Assembly: GCA_023419055.1 (NCBI GenBank)
Contig: JAEZYO010000643.1
Coordinates: forward strand, 1-20,083
From: Pseudomonadota bacterium
Lineage (GTDB): Bacteria > Myxococcota > Polyangia > Polyangiales > Polyangiaceae
Direction of reading: 5' to 3'
DNA: 20,083 nucleotides
Part shown: positions 1 to 6,679 of the stretch, piece by piece
Layout: each line of letters starts with the position of its first letter
Position numbering within the stretch: position 1 is the stretch's first letter
The notes under the pieces: model-generated
Database searches by the model: none
Seen by the model: the letters and a program-made list of their open reading frames with translations, nothing else
What the model was told of the DNA's origin: nothing
Position numbers and translations under genes: made by a program

Positions 1-2
1 GC

Positions 3-248
3 GTGCGGGTGTCTATCACCGTGAGCCTCTCGGTGGCCGAGCTCATCACGCGGGCAGCGGAGCACGTGCACGCGAGTGAGCCGATGTTCATCATTGGCGC
101 CACCCTGGCTCACATCGGCCGTCTCCAGCGTTTCTTCCGGGCGATCCACGCCGATGGTCCCGAGGAGGCGCAGGCGATCAGGGCGGATATCGAGAGAATC
201 AAACTGCCGGTGCGGTACCAGTACCTGCGCCGTTCGAAGCGCAGCTGA
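3..248 (+). CDS. C-terminal part of an unrecognised protein, cut by the left edge
   Basis: The frame is open from the window edge to a TGA at 246-248, giving 81 visible residues. A GTG lies at position 3, but nothing upstream can be seen, so the true start is probably outside the window. The visible part has hydrophobic and helix-forming stretches (around residues 8-45) and an Arg/Lys/Ser-rich end. No family was recognised. It converges on the minus-strand cassette that ends at 424. The 175 bases between them contain no gene and no convincing terminator. It could be a chance open frame, since it is short. Confidence 0.4.
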   Translation: MRVSITVSLSVAELITRAAEHVHASEPMFIIGATLAHIGRLQRFFRAIHADGPEEAQAIRADIERIKLPVRYQYLRRSKRS

Positions 249-423
249 CAATATGCGGCGCTAGCACTCGCCCGGCGTGGGAGGTGGTGAAGCTTGACGC
301 CGAGCATCCACTCGAGCGCAAGATTCCTGACTCGTGGCGCCAATTGCGACATACGGCTTCGGCCGGTGTCCCGCCGTCTGTTTCTGCAAGCAATGGTCGC
401 CTAACTGTCACCCCAGGGCCGTT

Positions 424-2106
424 TCATAGACTTATCGCGGAGAGTTGTTCCTGAACCCGACTGAGCGCCGCTGCGACGACTTCGGCGACTCCCTGCACGG
501 TACGCTCAACGTCGATAGCGACACGCGATTGCGTCAGGATTTCCGCCGGGGTTGCGCCGCGCTGAACCGCGAGCGCTAGCCCCATGGCGACATCCCTGCG
601 AGCGGCGTTCTTGACCCGAGCCGCCTCCCTAGCGATGCCGACCGCAAGATCTGCCCTGTCCTTCTCAGTCGTCAGCCACACGACCAGCGGAATGGCCGCT
701 GACTCCATGTCTAGTGTCGATACAATGATAGCGTCTGTCACGAACAGCGATCGCGCGGCCGTCGACGGCAACTCTTGGAGCGGTACGTACACAATGGACA
801 GTCCACTCGGAGACGTCGTCTCCTCGCGAAACCACCCGCCGAGGGACGCCACGCGAATTCGGCAAACTGTCTGCCTCTCGCCCGGAACCCTAACGAGGAG
901 CGGCAGCGCCATCCTACCTTCCCACGCGGGAACGATCGCGACACGCTCTGCAAAGGGCCCAACGCTGTGAGCACTGACGCCACCAGACGAAAAGCCGAAA
1001 CCGCTGGAACGGTTGCCCGCCTTCCACGCAGGCCAAGGGCGCGGTGGCACGCGGGGGAATACCAAGTCCGGCGCTTGCAAGAAGCGCGGAAGAAGGCTGA
1101 ACGGACCGATCTGAATCTCGGGACGCCTTGCCGGAATGACGGTGATGCAGGTCTCTGTAAACTTGCCGTGGTCATCCGTCACCCTCAGACATGAGTATGA
1201 GCGGGGCGCAAACCCGGTCATCAATGCCATTCCAGGTCCCACAGGCGTTTCACCAAATTCGTGCTTCTCTACAAAACGGCAGGAGTCGCCCTGTGTTGAT
1301 GAATTGGTCTGATCGGAATGACGCCATTCGTACTGAGCTATCACGCCGCCAGGTGCCCAGGAGGGCTTTGCATTGAGAATATACTCACGGCCGGCGACAG
1401 GAACTGGCGCAAGGGTGACCTCCGGAGCGCGCCGCGACTTCGGTGTTCTTAGATCGCCCTGAGCCATGACCACCGACGGCCAAATAGACACGGATCGCAG
1501 CGAAGCTTCGATTCCCAGGTCTCTCATTGACCCGATGCTCAACAGCTGCAGCAACGCTGGTTGTGCTATGAATTCCGACAGAACGTTTCCGGCGGCTCCG
1601 CCCTGGATGGCGATCCTTATGGCCTCTTCGAGTCTTGTCTTGAGCGCGTCGCCGAGAAGGAAGTTGGCGACATCTGCGTAAAACTCACCGAAAGTCACTG
1701 AGACACTCGACACCGCGACAGCGATCATGCCGCTCGACGTAACACTGAGCGACGCTAACGCCGAAAACGTTGCAGTTAAACCCGGAATCAGTGCTCCCGA
1801 ATTGTTTACGGAAATCGCCCCAGCGAGCCGAAATCCACCGTCCGAGAGGTCTACATCCAGATCTGTCAACGTCACGGTCTGCCAATTCCAGCAACCTGAG
1901 AACGGCCATGGGGCGTCCACGGTGCATCTGTGCGCGAGTCTGTGAGGAAGAGGCATCAACTCGGAGAGTCGCTGCCTAACCTTCGCAAGCACCCGCTCAC
2001 CAGGCATCGCTAGCGCCCAGTCCGACGTTCCGAATACTCCAACCAATTCGGCCGTGGTTCCGGCAGACTGCCGAGAGTCGTTGAACCCAACGGAAAGCAC
2101 ACGCAC
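424..2106 (-). CDS. Large protein with TULIP-like lipid-binding and PKD-like regions (tentative)
   Basis: This 560-residue product starts with a GTG at 2106. Residues about 75-165 show the alternating beta-strand pattern and following amphipathic helix typical of TULIP (tubular lipid-binding) proteins: a 'TDLDVDLSDGG' strand pair, then Ser/Thr/Val-rich strands, then a helix. Residues about 230-325 look like a PKD/Ig-type domain, with 'YEW' near 259 and 'RVTDDHGKF' near 308. The end (about 455-560) is Ala-rich and helical. The codon just before the GTG is the TAG ending the upstream frame (2107-2646), in the same reading frame, and there is no good ribosome site before the GTG. This may therefore be the distal part of a single broken gene. 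The fold assignments rest on pattern only. It is the last gene of the minus-strand cassette. Confidence 0.65.
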   Translation of the reverse strand: MRVLSVGFNDSRQSAGTTAELVGVFGTSDWALAMPGERVLAKVRQRLSELMPLPHRLAHRCTVDAPWPFSGCWNWQTVTLTDLDVDLSDGGFRLAGAISVNNSGALIPGLTATFSALASLSVTSSGMIAVAVSSVSVTFGEFYADVANFLLGDALKTRLEEAIRIAIQGGAAGNVLSEFIAQPALLQLLSIGSMRDLGIEASLRSVSIWPSVVMAQGDLRTPKSRRAPEVTLAPVPVAGREYILNAKPSWAPGGVIAQYEWRHSDQTNSSTQGDSCRFVEKHEFGETPVGPGMALMTGFAPRSYSCLRVTDDHGKFTETCITVIPARRPEIQIGPFSLLPRFLQAPDLVFPRVPPRPWPAWKAGNRSSGFGFSSGGVSAHSVGPFAERVAIVPAWEGRMALPLLVRVPGERQTVCRIRVASLGGWFREETTSPSGLSIVYVPLQELPSTAARSLFVTDAIIVSTLDMESAAIPLVVWLTTEKDRADLAVGIAREAARVKNAARRDVAMGLALAVQRGATPAEILTQSRVAIDVERTVQGVAEVVAAALSRVQEQLSAISL

Positions 2107-2646
2107 CTACTTTGATCCTAGGCCGCTAGCCACGCGCGTTCGGAACGGGCGCTCAACGGGACCGAGCGAGGGTAGAGGTAGAACGCGAGGCGAGAACTGC
2201 TTTAGAAGGATGGGCACCAGTTTGCGCACTGCAGCCGCGAAAGCGGGGTTATCAGCGTGTACGACGATGCTTCCCTTCGGGGCCACTACTATGTCGAGAC
2301 TGACGAGGCTCAGCGGGTCAATGGGTGCGGGATCTCCCGCTGGCAGGTGAGCCCTACAAAGCAGAGGGATGTGGGCGACGCCGCTTTCGCCGACGTCAGT
2401 TGCATCTGACGCTTGCCTTGCGTTCACGAACACCTGCGTCGGTATAGCAAACGTCACGGGAGTGTGGCTAAGCGATATGGTGAGCGAGGGGCAATGCACA
2501 ACGTAATCGTATCGTAGACCGTTTGCGTAGTGGACGCCTCGATGAGGGATCGCTTCTTCGGCGTGCATGCTCTGGAGGACCCGGCGCAAGGCTTCTTCGC
2601 GCACCTGGATTATTATGTCAAACTTACCGAGCGCAGGAGCGGGCAC
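2107..2646 (-). CDS. TULIP-like N-terminal domain protein, in frame with the next gene
   Basis: This 179-residue product begins at a GTG (2644-2646), chosen because AAGGAGA lies about six bases upstream. An early 'KFDIIIQVREEALRRVL' segment is a strand plus amphipathic helix, followed by long alternating strands and, near residue 140, a second amphipathic helix. That order resembles one half of a tubular lipid-binding (TULIP) domain, including the P47/OrfX proteins of clostridial toxin clusters. The resemblance is by eye and weak. It ends in TAG at 2107-2109, and the next codon is the GTG of the 560-residue frame in the same phase. If the TAG were sense, one protein of about 740 residues would result. 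It lies 17 bases downstream of the 131-residue gene. Confidence 0.6.
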   Translation of the reverse strand: MPAPALGKFDIIIQVREEALRRVLQSMHAEEAIPHRGVHYANGLRYDYVVHCPSLTISLSHTPVTFAIPTQVFVNARQASDATDVGESGVAHIPLLCRAHLPAGDPAPIDPLSLVSLDIVVAPKGSIVVHADNPAFAAAVRKLVPILLKQFSPRVLPLPSLGPVERPFRTRVASGLGSK

Positions 2647-2663
2647 GGCATTCTCCTTGTCAG

Positions 2664-3059
2664 CTAGGGCTGAAGAGTCACGTCAAACGTTACTGAGCAC
2701 GGGTGACCAGTGATCACGGCCAGCGCTACTGGGTCAAACGAGCCGCCATCTTCAGGTGCGCTGAAGGAAAGCAGTTGCCCGGTGACATCACGGAAGAATA
2801 TGCCCCACACGAATGACTTCAGGTCTACGCAGGGAGACAGGTAGAAGGTCAACCCGGAACCAGGTGGGAAGACGCCGGGAGCGATTAGGGGAACGACGCC
2901 AGCGACGTTCTGCATGTCGTAGAAGACCTGCATTTCTTCCCATACGATTCCGGAGTTATTCACCAAGGTGACTTGGTAAGGTGGCTGATCCGCCGCGAGT
3001 GCCGCTTGGTCTACGTGGTGAGTGCCGATTCCAGTTAATGCCAACAGGCGTTGAATCAT
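2664..3059 (-). CDS. Unrecognised 131-residue beta-rich protein
   Basis: No family was recognised. The ATG at 3057-3059 overlaps the TGA of the upstream peptidase gene (3056-3058) in an ATGA arrangement, which is why this start was chosen over a GTG 30 bases further upstream. The protein opens with a short hydrophobic helix, then from about residue 26 is mostly predicted strand ('YQVTLVNNSG', 'TFYLSP', 'VTFDVTL'). It has two cysteines, at about residues 81 and 121. There is no clear signal peptide or membrane segment. Translational coupling to the HExxH/CFI-box gene suggests the two products act together, for example as a binding partner or a second component. That role is inference only. Confidence 0.65.
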   Translation of the reverse strand: MIQRLLALTGIGTHHVDQAALAADQPPYQVTLVNNSGIVWEEMQVFYDMQNVAGVVPLIAPGVFPPGSGLTFYLSPCVDLKSFVWGIFFRDVTGQLLSFSAPEDGGSFDPVALAVITGHPCSVTFDVTLQP

Positions 3060-4249
3060 GGTGACCCCAGTATGGCCGCGATATCGCAATCGTCGACATC
3101 CATGCCCTTCAGCGTCGCCGCGACCTCCTCCGCTTCCGACGCGAGGAGTTGCACCGGAAGCTGGCGAGACTGCCTCATGGTGTGGATGTAGCGGCGCCGG
3201 TCGACTGGTCGGCGAAGAAGATAACGGCAGGTAAGTCCCGCCTCCAGGGCCGCATCAAGTGAAGTCATATTGGTGAGGTCGTCAGCGATCGGGATGAACG
3301 CCGTCAAGTGCTGCAGGTCGTCCCTTAGGCCGGTCAAAAATGAGCGCCAGGGCTCCGGCAGTTCCGGAACGTCTTCGCGTGGAAATGCCCGAAGAAGTTT
3401 GGCCATCACCACTGCGGGTCCTACTACTCCGTTCCGCACCAAATCACGTAGGCGTTCATCACAGTTCATGCTCCTTATCACTGCAGGCGAAATGTGTTTG
3501 TAGTACTTGTAGAAGTACTCAAACTCCTCACGGCCCCATCGACTTCGTCGTATTACGGTGTCTCGCAGGGCCTTGAGTAGTGCGATGCCCTCTGAACGGG
3601 GCGTTCCCAGTGCAGCGGTCGCAATGAAGCATCCTCCTCCTCCTCCTCCTCCTGCGCCCCCGCCCGCGCCTGCGCTGGGGGGTGGGAGACACCCTCCTGC
3701 ATGAGACGAACGCGAAGGAAGGCCAAGGTACTGGCGGTACTCGTTCTCGCGGGATATTGCGGACACTTCCGGCGCGGCGGGGTTGAAGGCCCCGGTAACT
3801 AGGTCAAAGACGTGAGCAAGTTCATGCAAGAGGAGAACATCCGACGGAAAGCTAACCTGCTGCCCACCGCCGCCGTCCACCCAAAAGCCGCCGCCTCCAC
3901 ATCCCGTCACGTCGTAGACGACGTCGACAACGTTCGGAGCGGGATACTGATCGTACGCGACCGTACCCGCAACATCGCGCAGCGCCAGGCCTTGCGCTGG
4001 GAATACTCCGAAGTGACTGTCGCAGGCACGAATGCCTATCCATGTGGGCACGGAGAGCAGAGCGTCGAGAATATATGTGCCTGGAGAACTGACTACCGGT
4101 CCTTCGTCGAATCGCACTTGCCCTGTACCGCGTAGGTCCGCCGCAGCATCATAGCCGACATCGATCACAAGCGTGGGATCGTCCGCCACTTTGATGAGGT
4201 CGGCCACAAGACGGTCAGTGAATTGATTGTACAGCAGGACGACGGGCAT
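3056..4249 (-). CDS. Putative zinc metallopeptidase with a CFI-box C-terminal domain
   Basis: This 397-residue product carries 'HELAH' at residues 142-146, the HExxH signature of zinc metallopeptidases (His142 and His146 as zinc ligands, Glu143 as catalytic base). It is followed by 'ENEYRQYLGLPSR' at 168-180. That combination resembles the M91 (NleD-like effector) peptidases, though the match is by eye. Residues 194-206 are a glycine-rich linker, then 'CFIATAALGT' (207-216) opens a CFI-box domain, a known C-terminal module of uncertain role, continuing as a helical region to about 285. No signal peptide is seen. The gene lies 13 bases after the 83-residue gene and overlaps the next gene by four bases. 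Its substrate is unknown. A secreted or delivered toxin, or a housekeeping protease, are both possible. Confidence 0.75.
   Translation of the reverse strand: MPVVLLYNQFTDRLVADLIKVADDPTLVIDVGYDAAADLRGTGQVRFDEGPVVSSPGTYILDALLSVPTWIGIRACDSHFGVFPAQGLALRDVAGTVAYDQYPAPNVVDVVYDVTGCGGGGFWVDGGGGQQVSFPSDVLLLHELAHVFDLVTGAFNPAAPEVSAISRENEYRQYLGLPSRSSHAGGCLPPPSAGAGGGAGGGGGGGCFIATAALGTPRSEGIALLKALRDTVIRRSRWGREEFEYFYKYYKHISPAVIRSMNCDERLRDLVRNGVVGPAVVMAKLLRAFPREDVPELPEPWRSFLTGLRDDLQHLTAFIPIADDLTNMTSLDAALEAGLTCRYLLRRPVDRRRYIHTMRQSRQLPVQLLASEAEEVAATLKGMDVDDCDIAAILGSP
3633..3653. repeat. Seven perfect CCT trinucleotide repeats inside the peptidase gene
   Basis: Seven tandem copies of CCT on the + strand read as GGA codons on the coding strand. 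They encode the glycine run just before the CFI-box cysteine. Changes in copy number would keep the frame and only alter the linker length between the peptidase and CFI-box domains. Simple-sequence repeats of this kind are prone to slippage. Confidence 0.9.
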
Positions 4250-4262
4250 GGCGTGTGATCTC

Positions 4263-4514
4263 TCAACGCGGGGTGATGATCAGCTTCTTATCGCCGCCGA
4301 GTGCAGCAGCAAGGGCTGCTTGCGCTGAGGCCGTCAGCCGTTTCGCCAGCCCAACAGAAGGGGTGTCACGCCTTAGGCGCAACAGCAATTCGAGAGTGGC
4401 CGATTCCGCGCGTGAAAGCCCAGCCAGTTCCTCATCGCGTGGCGTTCCATCTCGAAGCAGGTCTGCCGCACGTTTCAGGTGCGGGGGCATCTGTCCGCTC
4501 GTTCCGCCTGGCAT
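4263..4514 (-). CDS. Small helical protein leading the minus-strand cassette
   Basis: This 83-residue product is of unrecognised family. The ATG at 4512-4514 has an ideal AGGAGG five bases upstream (4520-4525 on the + strand), so translation is credible. The protein is rich in Leu, Ala and Arg, likely helical from about residue 10 to 72, with no membrane segment or signal. It is the first gene of a run of minus-strand genes, with only 13 bases to the peptidase gene, so co-transcription is likely. A regulator, chaperone or inhibitor of the following peptidase would fit the position, but nothing in the sequence shows which. Confidence 0.65.
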   Translation of the reverse strand: MPGGTSGQMPPHLKRAADLLRDGTPRDEELAGLSRAESATLELLLRLRRDTPSVGLAKRLTASAQAALAAALGGDKKLIITPR

Positions 4515-4519
4515 GATGG

Positions 4520-4525
4520 CCTCCT
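4520..4525 (-). promoter_or_regulatory. Strong ribosome binding site of the 83-residue gene
   Basis: A perfect AGGAGG on the minus strand lies five bases before the ATG at 4514. It is the best ribosome site in the left block and marks this gene as the probable head of the minus-strand transcript. Confidence 0.75.
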
Positions 4526-4543
4526 AAGACGCATTGTCGCTTG

Positions 4544-4552
4544 CCCCCCCCC
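4544..4552. repeat. Nine-base C homopolymer upstream of the minus-strand cassette
   Basis: Read on the minus strand this is a G9 tract ending about 30 bases before the ATG of the 83-residue gene. It lies in the leader or core promoter of that cassette. Tracts of this length can vary by slippage, but no data here show that it does. Confidence 0.85.
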
Positions 4553-4654
4553 GGCTCGGCCAGCGTGTGTGTAGTTTCAACGGCGAGTGTGGGTCGTGTA
4601 CTGCACTTGCGAAGCGACGTCGAGGGGTAGGCTCGGGTTGACTCGGGTGGGCTA

Positions 4655-4664
4655 CGCGTACGCG
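4655..4664. promoter_or_regulatory. 10-bp palindrome CGCGTACGCG in the divergent region
   Basis: A perfect short palindrome lies near the middle of the divergent intergenic region. It could be an operator shared by both operons, but it is unlike the TTCGAA palindrome at the right edge, and a match of this length can arise by chance in GC-rich DNA. Confidence 0.2.
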
Positions 4665-4845
4665 CGATACCCTAACGGCGTCCAGGAGCTGCGAGACCCC
4701 TCGGTGCTCGCAAACTCAGCTGTCTTTGCCGGAATCGCCAGGATTGCTTCAGACGGCCGTTACCACGTGCATGCGATGTGGAGCCCCTCCATCAGCGCCA
4801 CAAACGAGTACGCGGTCCCAGGTGGGTGTCCTGTTCTGCTGTCCG

Positions 4846-4874
4846 TTGACGGTCGGCGCGGCATGGCACACAGT
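4846..4874 (+). promoter_or_regulatory. Possible promoter for the virB operon
   Basis: TTGACG (4846-4851) is a good -35 match and lies 17 bases from CACAGT (4869-4874), a poor -10 match with three of six consensus bases. The position, about 75 bases before the virB1 start, suits an operon promoter. Sigma consensus in such GC-rich organisms is loose, so this is only a candidate. Confidence 0.25.
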
Positions 4875-4936
4875 GACAGGCATAGTAACCCGTGGCGGCG
4901 TGAATGCCGCGAAGGGGCGCTTCGAGGTTTGGCTCG

Positions 4937-4943
4937 AAGGAGG
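4937..4943 (+). promoter_or_regulatory. Ribosome binding site fixing the virB1 start
   Basis: AAGGAGG lies five bases before the GTG at 4949-4951. It decides the start in favour of this GTG over an upstream ATG at 4904 in the same frame, whose 15 extra residues show no family pattern. Confidence 0.75.
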
Positions 4944-4948
4944 TCGGC

Positions 4949-5593
4949 GTGGCAACCCTGGTCGCTCTGCTGCTCCGCTGCGGGCTCGAGGCGAACGTGG
5001 ATGTCCTCGCGGCGATCGTGAGCGTCGAGTCGGGTGGGAACTCGGTCGCGCTCGCGGTCAACGGAGACCTCGAGCTCGTCCGGCAGCCGCGCGACCTCGG
5101 TGAGGCTGTGGCGATGGCCCGGTGGCTCGCCGAGCACGGGCACTCCTTCGACGCCGGGATTGCGCAGGTGAACAGCGCGAACCTGGCGCGACTCGGGCTC
5201 GACGCTGCAAGCGTCTTCGATACGTGCACGAACCTCCGCGCGGCCAGCCGGGTTCTGGAGGAGTGCCTCGAGCGCGCGGGCGAGCAATGGCGGGACGGCG
5301 ACCGAAGAATGGCGGCTGCGGTTTCCTGCTACAATACCGGCCACCTCACCCGAGGCATCGCGAACGGCTACGTCGAGGCGGTCCGGGCGGCGGGCGCGCC
5401 CCTCGGATCGTCCGAGCTTCCCCGCCGGCGGGCGGCCCGGCCCGCGGTGCGCGGAGGTCGGAGCACGCTGCACGCGGGGCCAGGCGCCGGACCGGAGCAG
5501 CGCGTGCCGGCCGTTCCCGCTCGGGCGGACGCGTTCGCGGCCCCTCTCACGGAGGCGTTCCGCGCGCAACGCGGAGCGGAGCAAGCGCCATGA
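4949..5593 (+). CDS. virB1: VirB1-like lytic transglycosylase
   Basis: This 214-residue protein is a lysozyme-fold transglycosylase that cleaves peptidoglycan to let the type IV channel through. The catalytic Glu is expected at residue 27 in 'VSVESGG'. The family motifs 'DAGIAQVNSANLARLGL' (about 68-84) and 'AAAVSCYNTG' (about 122-131) follow in the usual order. Residues after about 150 are a Pro/Arg/Ala-rich tail with no clear domain. The GTG start is supported by AAGGAGG. No standard signal peptide is visible although the protein must act in the periplasm, so export may need the apparatus itself or a different start. It heads the virB operon and overlaps the next gene by ATGA. Confidence 0.88.
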   Translation: MATLVALLLRCGLEANVDVLAAIVSVESGGNSVALAVNGDLELVRQPRDLGEAVAMARWLAEHGHSFDAGIAQVNSANLARLGLDAASVFDTCTNLRAASRVLEECLERAGEQWRDGDRRMAAAVSCYNTGHLTRGIANGYVEAVRAAGAPLGSSELPRRRAARPAVRGGRSTLHAGPGAGPEQRVPAVPARADAFAAPLTEAFRAQRGAEQAP

Positions 5594-6003
5594 CGGATAC
5601 GAACGCGCCCTCCACGGCGGTCGGGCCGGCCGCGAACATGCCGCCGTTCTACTCGTGGCGGGACAAGTACGGCCGGGAGCACCCCGACATCCCGCGCTGC
5701 ATGGGCGAAACGAAGCCACGAAACGCACACTCCAAATGGCGCACCTGGCACGAGTGCAAGCGCAAGGGCGTCGTGAAGCGCGGGACCTACGGCAACCGCG
5801 AGGCCTGGTTCTGCCTGCAGCACGACCCCAGGCGAGAGGATGACCGGCGCGTCGCGGCGCTGGCGCCAGCGCTCCTGGCCCTCGTGCGCGAGGCGCTCGA
5901 CCTCGTTCCTAACGTGAAGCGGTCGGCTGAGTGGCGGCGCCGCACCGAGGCGATCCTTGCCCGTGCCGACTGCGCCGGCCGGACCGGCCGCGAGCAAAGG
6001 TGA
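5590..6003 (+). CDS. Small Cys/His protein coupled to virB1, unrecognised
   Basis: This 137-residue product starts at the ATG of an ATGA overlap with the virB1 stop. The central part has Cys37, Cys56 and a 'CLQHD' segment with Cys75 and His78, spaced loosely as in a structural zinc site, within a region rich in Trp, Lys and Arg (about 21-80). The rest is a helical Ala/Leu/Arg-rich tail. It has no signal peptide or membrane helix, so it is probably cytoplasmic. It is not one of the canonical VirB subunits. The coupling to virB1 and the position before virB2 make it part of the operon. A nucleic-acid-binding or regulatory role is a guess from composition only. Confidence 0.75.
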   Translation: MTDTNAPSTAVGPAANMPPFYSWRDKYGREHPDIPRCMGETKPRNAHSKWRTWHECKRKGVVKRGTYGNREAWFCLQHDPRREDDRRVAALAPALLALVREALDLVPNVKRSAEWRRRTEAILARADCAGRTGREQR

Positions 6004-6045
6004 TTCACGGCGCCGGCGAACCGGCGCGAAGGACGGAGGAACCCG

Positions 6046-6321
6046 ATGAAGACGAGAATCGAGAAGCTGGTCGTGGTGGTCGCGACGATGTTCTGGACGA
6101 TGGCGGCGAACGCCCAGGGGCTCTCCCAGGCCCGCACGACGCTCCAGAGCTTCCAGTCGGAGCTCCTGCTCTTCGTTCCGATCGTCGCCGTCGTGTCGCT
6201 CATCATCCTCGCGGTCCTGTGGGGGCTCCGGGTCATCCACTTCAGGACGCTGGCGCAGTGGGGCGGTGGGGTGCTCCTCGTCGGCTGCGCGACCCAACTC
6301 GTGAACATGCTCCTCTCGTGA
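6046..6321 (+). CDS. virB2: VirB2-like major pilin
   Basis: This 91-residue precursor has a signal peptide ending at 'AANA' (cleavage after about residue 23). The mature part carries two hydrophobic helices (about 40-61 and 72-90) separated by a short polar loop, with a 'GGG' before the second helix. That is the standard TrbC/VirB2 layout. The mature pilin forms the transfer pilus and is inserted in the inner membrane before assembly. A GGAGG lies about six bases before the ATG. The next gene, virB3, follows after ten bases, as in most virB operons. Confidence 0.88.
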   Translation: MKTRIEKLVVVVATMFWTMAANAQGLSQARTTLQSFQSELLLFVPIVAVVSLIILAVLWGLRVIHFRTLAQWGGGVLLVGCATQLVNMLLS

Positions 6322-6331
6322 GGTCCGGGTC

Positions 6332-6679
6332 ATGGCCACGCGCTTCCCGCTGTTCAAGGGCGCGACCCGCGTCCCGACCGTCGCGGGCGTCCCGCTCGTC
6401 CCGGCCGTGGTCCTCGTCATCTCGGTGGCGAGCGTCACGGTCATCTTCGGGATGTGGTGGCTCGCGCTCCTCGTACCGGGCTGGCCGCTCATGGCGCAGA
6501 TCACGCGCACGGACGATCGCGCGTTCCGGATCGCCTGGCTCTGGGTGCAGACGAGGCTCGCGAACCGGCTCCACTCGCTTCTCGCCGGCGGCGGCGATCT
6601 CTGGGGCGCATCCAGCTACGCGCTCGCCGAGACGCGCCGCCGGAGTTGGGAAGGGAAGGACAGCCGATGGGCGGGGTGA
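6332..6679 (+). CDS. virB3: VirB3-like inner-membrane protein
   Basis: This 115-residue protein has an N-terminal 'FKGATRVPTVAGVPLVP' segment and a hydrophobic region (about 21-49) that forms one or two membrane helices. The 'QITRTDDRAFRI' motif (about 56-67), characteristic of the VirB3/TrbD family, follows. VirB3 works with VirB4 at the inner membrane in pilus assembly. It lies between virB2 and virB4 and its end overlaps the virB4 start by 13 bases. The ribosome site is weak (GAGGTC), which is acceptable for a gene this close to virB2. Confidence 0.87.
   Translation: MATRFPLFKGATRVPTVAGVPLVPAVVLVISVASVTVIFGMWWLALLVPGWPLMAQITRTDDRAFRIAWLWVQTRLANRLHSLLAGGGDLWGASSYALAETRRRSWEGKDSRWAG

Larger units (their letters stand above)
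4515..4948. other. Divergent intergenic region between the minus-strand cassette and virB1
   Basis: These 434 bases separate two divergent transcription units and must hold promoters for both if each is a separate operon. They contain a run of nine C (4544-4552), a 10-bp palindrome CGCGTACGCG (4655-4664) and a possible promoter near 4846-4874. Open frames exist here, for instance from a GTG at 4587, but they have no good ribosome site, no recognisable protein pattern, and run into virB1 in another frame. No convincing gene was seen. Confidence 0.6.

Noticed and set aside
354..365. Small CGGC-TTCG-GCCG hairpin between the convergent genes
   Set aside because: The stem has only four pairs and no T run follows, so it is not a convincing terminator.
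4587..5021. Plus-strand open frame of 144 codons in the divergent region
   Set aside because: It has a GTG start without a ribosome site, runs into virB1 in a different frame, and its second half is Arg/Ser-rich out-of-frame virB1 sequence.
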